A DNA stretch of 6,120 bases, taken from Acidimicrobiaceae bacterium. Lineage in GTDB: Bacteria; Actinomycetota; Acidimicrobiia; Acidimicrobiales; UBA8190. The notes below the pieces were generated by a model. It was given only the letters and a program-made list of their open reading frames with translations. It did not search any database and was not told the DNA's origin. The stretch is taken from the NCBI GenBank assembly GCA_003453695.1, contig DMNK01000132.1, forward strand, positions 75,894 through 82,013, in the 5' to 3' direction. The translations under genes and the position numbers were made by a program. Positions 1 through 5,794 of the stretch are shown piece after piece; within the stretch, counting starts at the first letter, position 1, and every line of letters starts with the position of its first letter.

Positions 1-1
1 C

Positions 2-1153
2 GGGCAGATGCTGCTGTGGCACATCGTGCTCGTCCCCATCGTGCTGGTGGCGCTGGTGGGCGCGCATGTCCTGCTCGTGCGGGTGCGGGGCGTGGCGCAC
101 CCGCTGCCCGCCCACCTGGTCCGCGGGCGGACGGAGCGCCGTGCGGCACGCCGGGCCGATGCCGAGGAGTGGCGGGGGCCCAAGCGCCGCTACGACATCG
201 TGAAGGAAGGCACGATCGCCACCGTCCTGGTGCTGGCGCTGGTGGCGGCGCTGGCGGCGGTGCTGTCCTCACCCGACGTCCCACCGGTGACGGTCCGCAG
301 CTGGGCGGCGGTGGCCCCTGCCGACTTCATGGGCACCGTGGCCAGCGAGCTGGCCGCCACGAGCGAGACGGCCGACTACGGCCCCCCCTACAACCACGGC
401 ACGGCGAACGTCCAGCGCATCGGCGTGTCGTGGCAGACCCTGGCCGGGGTGCGCACGCCCATCGACCCCGCCGAGACCTTCGTGTTGTCGCCGCTGGCCA
501 AGCTCGGCGCCGACGACCCGGCCCTCGAGGCGGCGCTGGTCACCTACCGGCGGGCGCCGGCTCCCACCCAACAGTCCTGGACCCAGGCCTACCTGAAGGC
601 GGTTGACGGCGTGCGGTTCGTGCACGGCACCCCGGTGGTCCCCCCGGCCGACGACGGACCCGTGCCCGTGCTCGTGGCCAGTGAGCTCTCGGTGGCCCGT
701 TCGGGCGGCCTCGACGCCGACCTCCTCGCTCAGCGCCCCTTCTACGGCTCGAACTTCACCGAGCCGCTTCTGTTCATGGAGGACGGCAGCTACTTCGCGT
801 CGCTGGCCAAGGCACAGCACCTCACCGGTTCCCAATGGGGGGTCATGAACGAGACGGGCAGCTATCCGGGCCAGCCCTGGTTGTGGCTGTACCAGCTGTG
901 GTACCAGGTGCCCGGGTTCAAGACCTCGGCCAACGTCGACCTCATCGCCATCTACCTGACCGGAGCCGCCACGGTGCTGCTCCTGGCCGTGCCCTTCGTG
1001 CCCGGCTTGCGTGACATTCCCCGGATCGTCCCGCTCCACCGCCTGGTGTGGCGGTCCTGGAACCGGTGGGGGTCGTCGTCGGTTCCCGCTGCTGCTCCCC
1101 CTCGGACATCGAGCTCCGCAGGGGCGCCGCCTCCCCGCGTCCCGTCGCACTGA
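2..1153 (+). CDS. Divergent cytochrome b (bc/b6-type) subunit, 5' end cut by window edge
   Basis: Probably a diheme membrane cytochrome b of a quinol-oxidising bc-type complex. The reading frame is open to the window's left edge, so the ATG at 8 is internal. Counting from that Met, residues 1-26 form a membrane helix with His5 and His20, 15 apart, matching heme-ligand helix D of b6-type proteins (mitochondrial cytochrome b has 14). A basic cytoplasmic stretch follows (27-66), then a helix at 69-87, about 220 extracytoplasmic residues (88-309), a helix at 311-334, and a cytoplasmic tail with the motif RDIPRIVPLHR, ending in a Ser/Pro/Ala-rich segment. Seen: helices and histidine spacing. Inferred: the family. 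Odd: only two helices follow helix D, and no PEWY or PDWY quinol-site motif is visible in the loop between them. It may therefore be a specialised or non-canonical cytochrome b. Helices A-C and any Rieske or cytochrome c partners would lie to the left, outside the window. Confidence 0.72.
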   Translation, partial: GQMLLWHIVLVPIVLVALVGAHVLLVRVRGVAHPLPAHLVRGRTERRAARRADAEEWRGPKRRYDIVKEGTIATVLVLALVAALAAVLSSPDVPPVTVRSWAAVAPADFMGTVASELAATSETADYGPPYNHGTANVQRIGVSWQTLAGVRTPIDPAETFVLSPLAKLGADDPALEAALVTYRRAPAPTQQSWTQAYLKAVDGVRFVHGTPVVPPADDGPVPVLVASELSVARSGGLDADLLAQRPFYGSNFTEPLLFMEDGSYFASLAKAQHLTGSQWGVMNETGSYPGQPWLWLYQLWYQVPGFKTSANVDLIAIYLTGAATVLLLAVPFVPGLRDIPRIVPLHRLVWRSWNRWGSSSVPAAAPPRTSSSAGAPPPRVPSH

Positions 1154-1180
1154 CCCGGCCGGCCCGCCCGGCGCCATGGT

Positions 1181-1194
1181 GGGACCTTCGGCCC
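1181..1194. promoter_or_regulatory. Candidate DosR-like operator upstream of the stress protein gene
   Basis: The sequence GGGACCTTCGGCCC has the 14-bp GGGAC...CCC layout of the mycobacterial DosR/DevR box core (GGGACTWWAGTCCC) and matches it at 11 of 14 positions. It is followed directly by TAGCGT (1195-1200), which fits a loose TANNNT -10 element. DosR is known to control many universal stress protein genes in mycobacteria, and this site lies about 105 bp upstream of one. The match is by eye, and GC-rich DNA yields such dyads by chance, so this is a hypothesis. Confidence 0.3.
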
Positions 1195-1214
1195 TAGCGT
1201 CGCCGTCCGTGCAT

Positions 1215-1232
1215 TCGTGAAAGTCGTGAAAG
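1215..1232. repeat. Perfect tandem 9-mer (2 x TCGTGAAAG)
   Basis: TCGTGAAAG occurs twice without a gap (1215-1223 and 1224-1232), 66 bp before the stress protein start codon. It is a small A-rich island in very GC-rich DNA. A direct repeat in an upstream region could be a binding site for a regulator. I do not recognise the motif. Confidence 0.5.
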
Positions 1233-1234
1233 GG

Positions 1235-1262
1235 CGGCTCGCACCGAGAGAGCCCCGAGCCG
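1235..1262 (+). terminator. 7-bp inverted repeat, possible hairpin terminator or leader hairpin
   Basis: CGGCTCG (1235-1241) pairs perfectly with CGAGCCG (1256-1262) across a 14-base loop. An alternative 5-bp stem GGCTC/GAGCC (1236-1240 with 1250-1254) is also possible. No T run follows, so it is not a textbook intrinsic terminator, although high-GC actinobacteria often lack the T run. It could end the cytochrome transcript, or sit in the 5' leader of the stress protein mRNA, whose start codon is 37 bases further on. Confidence 0.3.
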
Positions 1263-1290
1263 ATCGTGCCGCCGCCGTCGACATCGAAGT

Positions 1291-1296
1291 GGAGGG
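1291..1296 (+). promoter_or_regulatory. Ribosome binding site of the universal stress protein gene
   Basis: GGAGGG lies 2 bases before the ATG at 1299. The spacing is short, but this purine run sits downstream of the alternative in-frame GTG at 1266 and so favours the ATG. The protein also begins there with the family's usual N-terminal strand (MFKKIVVG). Confidence 0.6.
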
Positions 1297-1298
1297 TC

Positions 1299-1733
1299 AT
1301 GTTCAAGAAGATCGTGGTCGGAGCGGACGATTCGCCCACCGCAGCGGCCGCCGTGGACACGGCGCTCGATCTCGCCGCCTTGTGCGGGGCCGAGCTGCAC
1401 ATCGTCACCGCCTACAAAGCCGAGAAGGCCAAGCCCCCGCCCGCCGGGCTCCCCGACGAATTCCCCTACAGCCTGAGCGCCCATCCCGCCGACCAGCTGC
1501 TCGAGGGGCTGGCCCGGAAGGCCCGCGCCGTCAACCTCGACCCCGTCGTCCACCCCGCCACGGGCGAGCCGGCCGACACCCTCACGTCCATCGCCGCCAG
1601 AGAGGGCGCCGACCTCATCGTGGTGGGCAACAAGGGGATGAAGGGGGTGCGGCGGGTGCTCGGCAGCGTGCCCAACGACGTCGCCCACCGCGCCTCGTGC
1701 TCGGTGCTCATCGTCGACACCACCTCCGACTGA
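1299..1733 (+). CDS. Universal stress protein, UspA family, nucleotide-binding type
   Basis: A cytoplasmic 144-residue single-domain universal stress protein, the normal length for one Usp domain. It starts with the beta strand KKIVVGADDS, whose Asp residues lie at the nucleotide site. It ends with the ATP-binding region VVGNKGMKGVRRVLGSVPNDV followed by the last strand CSVLIVDT. The glycine motif reads G-x2-G-x8-GS, one residue shorter than the canonical G-x2-G-x9-G(S/T); this short form with RRVLGSVP is, from memory, common in actinobacterial members. Family members bind ATP or AMP and act in stress, starvation or hypoxia responses, often as dimers; no catalytic role can be assigned. An in-frame GTG at 1266 would add 11 residues, but family alignment and the purine run favour 1299. 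The gene is probably its own transcription unit. Its upstream region has a DosR-like dyad and a tandem 9-mer, and it converges on the secreted-protein gene with 57 bp between stops. Confidence 0.95.
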   Translation: MFKKIVVGADDSPTAAAAVDTALDLAALCGAELHIVTAYKAEKAKPPPAGLPDEFPYSLSAHPADQLLEGLARKARAVNLDPVVHPATGEPADTLTSIAAREGADLIVVGNKGMKGVRRVLGSVPNDVAHRASCSVLIVDTTSD

Positions 1734-1750
1734 CAGCGGCGCTTCGGCCT

Positions 1751-1767
1751 CTGCCCAGGGTGGGCGG
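1751..1767. terminator. Small GC hairpin between convergent genes
   Basis: CTGCCC (1751-1756) can pair with GGGCGG (1762-1767), with one G-T wobble, around the 5-base loop AGGGT. It lies in the 57-bp gap between two convergent stop codons, where a terminator serving both strands would be expected. There is no T run and the stem is short, so support is weak. Confidence 0.3.
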
Positions 1768-1790
1768 GTCTCGATCAGCCGCCTACGGGC

Positions 1791-3134
1791 TCAGCATTGG
1801 CTCGGCCCGATGTATCCCGGGTCGAGGGTGAGCATCCCGTTGGTGAGCATGGTGCTCAGGCCTGGCAACCCGTCGCCGCCGCCTGTGTTGACGTACACGC
1901 CGCAGGACCCGGCGTAGAGGCCGGGGGTTGCGAAGGGCAGCGCCGGGGAGCGCTGCGGGTCGGGGTCCTGATACGTCTGCACCCCGGGCTCGGCGTTCAC
2001 CTGCTGGGGTGTCTGCTGCCGATAGCCGTTGGCCCCGGTCGGGTTGGCCGTGCCGTCCTGGTTGAAGTAGCAGGCCGTCTCGGTGGTGGCCGGACCCCCG
2101 CCGCTGCAGTTGTTCACCTCCTGGGTGCTCGCCGGGGTGTTGTTCTGGTAGGCGTTGGTGCTCTCGGGCGTGCCCGGGGCGCACGCGTCGTCGGCCGAGT
2201 TGTTCTGCGGGTTGGTGGCACCGCAGCCGTAGTAGACGGTCTGCTGCTGGGTGGTGGCCTCAGCGCAGATGCTGTCGGCGCACTCGCCTTCAGAGGCGTT
2301 GGCCAGCCCCTCCGGGCGTGAGGCAGTGGGCGTGCCCGGCTGGAGGAGCCACTGCGGTTCGATGCTGAGCAGCAGCCCGCCCCCGTCGGAGGACCCGTTG
2401 ATGGCGCCGTCGGTGTTGTTCATGCCGCTGAAGCCGTCGTGCTCGCCGTTGTCGAGGTTGTCGAAGGCCCCCACGTAGACGATGAGCCCCTGGGACATGA
2501 TCTGGTCGAGGGCATTGGCCGGACCGGTGTAGGGGGTGAAGCTGTTCTGCCCGACGGTCTGGTCCGGGCCGCACTTCCACAGCTGGGGGAAGCCGGTCGG
2601 GAGCGCGCCGCCGGTGGGGTCGGGGGTCGACGCAAAGGGAAGAAGCGCCGCCGCCGGGCAGTACACGGCGTAGTAGTCCCAGTTGGCCTCGAAGCCCGTG
2701 CCCTTCGGGTTCTGGCCGCAGCCGTACTGCGTGCCGGGGCCTCCGCCGGTCCCGTCGGTGTTGACCGCCGCACAACCGGAATGGGGCGAGTCGGCAGTGC
2801 CGGGGTCGCCCAGGTACTCCTCGAACCCGAAGGACGGGTTGCCCGGGTTGTTGGGGAGCTGGTCGACCCCGAGCTCGGCGAAACGCGTGTTGTTCGAGTT
2901 GGGGTCGCCGTTCGTCTGGCCCCCGCTCTCGACGTTGGCGGCGAAGTTGTGGCAGCCCGCCGGCACGGAATTGGCCGGGGTGTTCCATGCATCGGCGTTC
3001 CACGGGCAGTCCTGCTGGTCGGGGTTGAAGCCACCGCCGCTGGCGGCGGCCGCCACGCCGGCCCACGCCGCCAGCGACAACCCCGCCACGGCGAGGGCCG
3101 AAGCCATCCACGCTGCGCGCCTGTGTCTGCCCAT
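1791..3134 (-). CDS. Secreted Cys/Asn/Gly-rich protein of unknown family
   Basis: A 447-residue exported protein that I do not recognise. The ATG at 3134 is chosen because GGGAGGG lies 7 bases upstream and a clean signal peptide starts there: MGRHRR, then hydrophobic residues 10-31, with likely cleavage after the AAAA run near residue 31. A TTG-started extension to 3218 has no support. The mature part has 14 cysteines (43, 61, 121, 139, 159, 188, 285, 290, 304, 318, 343, 355, 411 and 447, the very last residue). The even number fits seven disulfides in an extracellular protein. It is rich in Asn, Gly, Gln, Pro and Thr. An acidic patch at 225-233 (DNLDNGEHD) and the Asn/Asp/Gly-rich stretch to 253 could bind a metal such as calcium, but no exact motif is met. 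No membrane anchor, sorting signal or catalytic motif is visible. It lies 114 bp downstream of the two-propeller gene on the same strand, so the two may act together outside the cell. Confidence 0.85.
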   Translation of the reverse strand: MGRHRRAAWMASALAVAGLSLAAWAGVAAAASGGGFNPDQQDCPWNADAWNTPANSVPAGCHNFAANVESGGQTNGDPNSNNTRFAELGVDQLPNNPGNPSFGFEEYLGDPGTADSPHSGCAAVNTDGTGGGPGTQYGCGQNPKGTGFEANWDYYAVYCPAAALLPFASTPDPTGGALPTGFPQLWKCGPDQTVGQNSFTPYTGPANALDQIMSQGLIVYVGAFDNLDNGEHDGFSGMNNTDGAINGSSDGGGLLLSIEPQWLLQPGTPTASRPEGLANASEGECADSICAEATTQQQTVYYGCGATNPQNNSADDACAPGTPESTNAYQNNTPASTQEVNNCSGGGPATTETACYFNQDGTANPTGANGYRQQTPQQVNAEPGVQTYQDPDPQRSPALPFATPGLYAGSCGVYVNTGGGDGLPGLSTMLTNGMLTLDPGYIGPSQC

Positions 3135-3141
3135 GGCACTG

Positions 3142-3148
3142 CCCTCCC
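3142..3148 (-). promoter_or_regulatory. Ribosome binding site of the secreted orphan protein
   Basis: On the minus strand GGGAGGG stands 7 bases before the ATG at 3134. This is the best-spaced Shine-Dalgarno sequence in the window, and it fixes the start ahead of the signal peptide. A perfect 6-bp hairpin, CGGACG / CGTCCG (3152-3167, 4-base loop), ends three bases upstream of it and could affect ribosome access. Confidence 0.7.
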
Positions 3149-3196
3149 GCCCGGACGCCGCCGTCCGTGCCAGGTGCGTCCGCCGCACCGGCCCAA

Positions 3197-3226
3197 AGGA
3201 TGACACCGGCGTCAGCAAACCGTCAA
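3197..3226 (-). promoter_or_regulatory. Weak candidate promoter for the secreted orphan gene
   Basis: On the minus strand TTGACG (3226-3221) matches a -35 element. After an 18-base spacer, CATCCT (3202-3197) gives a poor -10 element that keeps only the A and last T of TANNNT. The region is one of the few less GC-rich spots in the gap and would give a leader of about 55 bases. It overlaps the inverted repeat at 3206-3232, so one element may be fortuitous. Confidence 0.22.
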
Positions 3227-3232
3227 CGCCGG
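3206..3232 (-). terminator. 7-bp GC hairpin just after the two-propeller gene
   Basis: On the minus strand CCGGCGT (3232-3226) pairs perfectly with ACGCCGG (3212-3206) around a 13-base loop, extendable by G-T wobbles. It begins 16 bases after the stop codon at 3249, the usual place for an intrinsic terminator. It is followed by a weakly T-rich stretch (TGTCATCCTTT). If it works, the downstream secreted-protein gene needs its own promoter, or is reached by read-through. Confidence 0.4.
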
Positions 3233-3248
3233 CGGCGACGCACCCGGC

Positions 3249-5708
3249 TCACGGGAGCGAGGGCTCTGCCCCGTCCCACGCCCCGTTCACGTACCAGTAG
3301 TTCCACAAGGACGCCGCCGGCCCGGGGAAGAAGACGCTGGGGGCGCCGTCGGGTTGCGTCGTGGCACCGGGAGTGCCCGCCGCTGAGCCCTGGGGAGCCA
3401 CGGTGCCGGCACCCCAGTACCCACCGGCCGGGACGTACCAGAAGTTGAGCAAGGAGTTGCCCGGGCCCTGCACGAAGACGCTCGGTGAGTCGCCGGCGCC
3501 GGGCTGGGGGAGCACGGCGGGCGACGAGAACACCGAGCCCCGGGGCGCAGAGGTCGCCGCGCCCCAGCCGCCACCGGCCGGGACGTACCAGAAGTTGAGC
3601 AACGAGTTGCCCGGACCCTCGACGAGCACACTCGGCGCCTCGCCGGCGCCGGGCTGGGGGAGCACGGCCGGCGACGAGTACACCGATCCCTGGGGCGCCG
3701 AGGTCGCCGATCCCCACGTGCCCAGGTTCGGGATGTACCAGAAGTTGAGAAGGGAATTGCCCGGCCCCTGCACGAAGACACTGGGCGCGCCGTCGGCGTC
3801 GGCCTGGGTCAAGACGGCAGGGGCGGAGAAGGTCGAACCGCGTGGCCCCGACGTCCCCGACCCCCAGATGCCCGAAGACGGGATGTACCAGTAGTTGAGC
3901 AGGGAGTTGCCGGGCCCTTCGACGAAGACGCTCGGCGCCCCGTTCGTCTGCGGCACCACCACCGGCCCCGAGGAGACTCCGCCGGCCGCGATCTCCGCGG
4001 TGTCCCAGGTCCCGTTCACGTACCAGTAGTTCCACAGCGATCCCCCGGCGCCGGCGAAGAACACGCTCGGTTCGCCGTCCTGCTGGAGCATGACGACCGG
4101 ACCGGAAGCGAGCCCGCCCCCGGTGAGCTCGGAGGACAGCCAGGTCCCGTTGGCGTACCAGTAGTTCCACAGCGACCCGCCCGCGCCTTCGACGAACACC
4201 GAGGGCTGGCCGTCGGGTTGCCCGACGACGTAGGACGCCACCGACCCCCACACCGGTGGGACCGGCGTGGCAACGGGCGGTGGCGGTGGTGGCGGTGGGG
4301 TCCCGCCCGGCCCGGCGAAGGCATGGACCTGGGTGCTCGAGGCGGCGAGCAGGAGCCCGTCGGCCACGGTCGGGGTGGGGAAGTGGTTGGCGACGGCCCC
4401 GATGGACAGGACGTAGGTGGCGGAACCCGTCGAAGGGTCGAGGCCGTAGAGCATCCCGTTGTTGTGGTCGATGGTCCACACCAGACCGCCGGCCACGATG
4501 GGGGCCCCGCCCGACCCGGTCGAGGTCTGCCAGCCCCTGCTCAATGTGGGCGGGCTGCCCGGTGTGACGGTGCTCATCACCACCCCGCTCAGACACGGTG
4601 AGTAGACGACGTCGCCCGACACGGCGCTGCCGCCGGCGACGTCGCTGCTGCAGTAGGAGCCCTGGGATGCGGCTTGCCCGCCGACACCGCCCGGAGACGC
4701 CTGGGAGACCACGTAGGCGATGTGCGACTTCCCGATCTGCAAGAGCAGGCCGTTGCCCATGAGAGCGGGTGAGGACGAGCCCAGATCGAGGTCCGACCCG
4801 TTGTCGCTGTACCAGGAGGACGGGGCGAAGTACTGCTCCACGGCGAGGCCCGAGCTGAGCTCGATCACCCCGTCGCTGTCGTCGTAGCTGTCGCTCGAGG
4901 AGTGAAAGGCGCTGTTCCCGGTGGCGAGCCAGATGTTGTTCGACCCGTCCACCACGGGAGCGGCGCCTCCCATCCAGATGGCGCCCTGGGAGTCCCCCGA
5001 CGCCGCTGCCACCTCGAAGGTGCTCTGTGCGCCGCCGCCTTCGGGCACGCCCACCAGCCAGCCGTGGTAGCTCCCGCAGTCGCCGTCGTTGCCTCCGAAG
5101 CCGACGAGCACCCGGCCGGCGTCCAGGGCCAAGCCGGCGCGTTGCAACTGGGCGAGGGGGGTGGAGCCGGCGGGATCGACCACGGTGTCGAGCAGCGTGG
5201 CCCCGGTGGAGAGGTCGAGGCCCATCAGGTGGTGCGAAGCGTTGCTCGCCCCCGAGAGCTCATCTGCCACCACGAAGATCTCGTTGCGTGACGGGTCGAT
5301 GACCGGCGTCGAGGTGATGCCCACCGAGGGCGAGATGTCGCCGCAGGGCAGGTCACCGCTCGGGACCGGGGTCGAGAGGTGGTTCGACCACTGCACAGCG
5401 CCGGTGTTGGCGGCCAGGGCGTACACCGTGTCGTTCTCGGTGGCCACGTAGACCAACCCGTTGTAGACGAGCGGTTCGCCGTAGATCTGGCCGTCGAGGG
5501 TGGGAGAGGCCCACGCCGCTGTGGGCGGGGACAACGAGGTCCCCGACGGGTCCACACCGCTGCCCAGCGCGTCCTGGTGGTAGACGGTCCAGTTGGAGCC
5601 GAATCCGGCCCGGGGCTGAACGGCGGTGGTGCCATCGGCGGAGGGGGCCCACGAGACCACGCTCAGGGCGCCGACGGTGACGGCGATGGCGACGACTGTT
5701 CTGCGCAT
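3249..5708 (-). CDS. Secreted two-propeller protein: PQQ-like propeller plus seven-repeat lectin-like propeller
   Basis: An 819-residue exported protein. Residues 1-24 are a signal peptide (MRRT, hydrophobic core, cleavage near APSA). Residues about 60-466 form a PQQ-like beta-propeller. Its clearest blades are YNGLVYVATENDTVYALAAN at 82-101, ending TGAVQW at 107; DLSTGAT at 165-171; and 408-432 (LVWTID..LYGLDPSTGSA). The repeat type builds propeller folds and does not itself show PQQ binding; no enzyme residues are evident. A proline linker (470-485) leads to a second domain (486-819) with seven copies of PSVFVEGPGNSL(L/W)N(Y/F)WY, which resembles PLL-lectin or DUF346 propellers in layout. 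Four cysteines (122, 211, 353, 372) all lie in the first propeller. The ATG at 5708 is preferred over GTG 5723 because AAGGAG lies between them, though only 2 bases from the ATG. It follows pntB by 86 bp on the same strand. A surface binding or scaffold role is inferred; the ligand is unknown. Confidence 0.88.
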   Translation of the reverse strand: MRRTVVAIAVTVGALSVVSWAPSADGTTAVQPRAGFGSNWTVYHQDALGSGVDPSGTSLSPPTAAWASPTLDGQIYGEPLVYNGLVYVATENDTVYALAANTGAVQWSNHLSTPVPSGDLPCGDISPSVGITSTPVIDPSRNEIFVVADELSGASNASHHLMGLDLSTGATLLDTVVDPAGSTPLAQLQRAGLALDAGRVLVGFGGNDGDCGSYHGWLVGVPEGGGAQSTFEVAAASGDSQGAIWMGGAAPVVDGSNNIWLATGNSAFHSSSDSYDDSDGVIELSSGLAVEQYFAPSSWYSDNGSDLDLGSSSPALMGNGLLLQIGKSHIAYVVSQASPGGVGGQAASQGSYCSSDVAGGSAVSGDVVYSPCLSGVVMSTVTPGSPPTLSRGWQTSTGSGGAPIVAGGLVWTIDHNNGMLYGLDPSTGSATYVLSIGAVANHFPTPTVADGLLLAASSTQVHAFAGPGGTPPPPPPPPVATPVPPVWGSVASYVVGQPDGQPSVFVEGAGGSLWNYWYANGTWLSSELTGGGLASGPVVMLQQDGEPSVFFAGAGGSLWNYWYVNGTWDTAEIAAGGVSSGPVVVPQTNGAPSVFVEGPGNSLLNYWYIPSSGIWGSGTSGPRGSTFSAPAVLTQADADGAPSVFVQGPGNSLLNFWYIPNLGTWGSATSAPQGSVYSSPAVLPQPGAGEAPSVLVEGPGNSLLNFWYVPAGGGWGAATSAPRGSVFSSPAVLPQPGAGDSPSVFVQGPGNSLLNFWYVPAGGYWGAGTVAPQGSAAGTPGATTQPDGAPSVFFPGPAASLWNYWYVNGAWDGAEPSLP
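3252..4253 (-). repeat. Seven in-frame repeats encoding the C-terminal propeller
   Basis: The (N)(Y/F)WY anchor starts at protein residues 515, 560, 605, 655, 705, 755 and 803, giving spacings of 45, 45, 50, 50, 50 and 48 residues. On the DNA, the codons for this anchor in copies 3-6 are exactly 150 bp apart (plus-strand GTACCA at 3885, 3735, 3585, 3435). Copies 1, 2 and 7 are of one subtype (SLWNYWYxNGxW, no Pro). Copies 3-6 are of another (SLLN(Y/F)WYxP...WG). Copies 5 and 6 are the closest at the DNA level. The segment before copy 1 (VWGSVASYVVG) resembles the strand that ends the other copies, as expected if the N-terminus closes the ring. Confidence 0.9.
4254..4301 (-). repeat. Proline-rich linker coding segment
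   Basis: Codons 470-485 of the two-propeller protein encode T, eight prolines in a row, then VATPVPP. The DNA is a simple GGT/GGC-type run on the plus strand (4271-4305). It marks the boundary between the PQQ-like and the seven-repeat domains and is probably a stiff extended spacer. Such runs can change length by slippage. Confidence 0.85.
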
Positions 5709-5710
5709 GG

Positions 5711-5716
5711 CTCCTT
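5711..5716 (-). promoter_or_regulatory. Purine-rich ribosome binding site deciding the start of the two-propeller gene
   Basis: AAGGAG on the minus strand lies 2 bases before the ATG at 5708 and inside the possible GTG-started extension (5723). No comparable purine run precedes the GTG. The spacing is tight, so the start is likely but not certain; both give a usable signal peptide. Confidence 0.5.
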
Positions 5717-5794
5717 GTACCACGGGGACCCGGTCGTCGTAGGTGCCGGTGTCGATGTTGTGCCGGCGGTGGTGCCGGGCAGCCCCGGGGTGCC

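Noticed and set aside
8..10. ATG at position 8 as the true start of the cytochrome gene
   Set aside because: The frame is open to the window edge and this ATG falls just before the first histidine of heme helix D, in the middle of the family's core domain.
269..1408. 379-residue open frame on the minus strand opposite the cytochrome gene and the stress protein start
   Set aside because: It lies antisense to a recognised membrane protein and extends into the stress protein gene. Its translation is Gly/Arg/His-rich without domain features, which is typical of shadow frames in GC-rich DNA.
1194..1688. 164-residue open frame antisense to the universal stress protein
   Set aside because: It covers a well-supported gene and reads as low-complexity Gly/Val/Arg sequence with no recognisable motif.
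2439..3203. 254-residue plus-strand frame antisense to the orphan secreted protein
   Set aside because: The minus-strand frame has a signal peptide, a well-spaced ribosome binding site and a regular cysteine set. The plus-strand frame has none of these.
3421..4020. Regular 150-bp DNA repeats considered as a CRISPR array or non-coding satellite
   Set aside because: The repeats stay in frame, differ mainly as protein-coding sequence would, and encode a coherent propeller unit. There are no short repeats with unique spacers.
3223..4596. 457-residue minus-strand frame overlapping the repeat half of the two-propeller gene
   Set aside because: It is the same repeat DNA in a shifted frame and gives Arg-rich text. 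The chosen frame has the signal peptide, coherent propeller motifs and a start with a purine run.
5709..5794. Terminator or promoter in the 86-bp gap after pntB
   Set aside because: Several short GC stems are possible (for example CCGGC / GCCGG around 6 bases), but they compete with each other and lack a T run. No convincing -35/-10 pair is seen.
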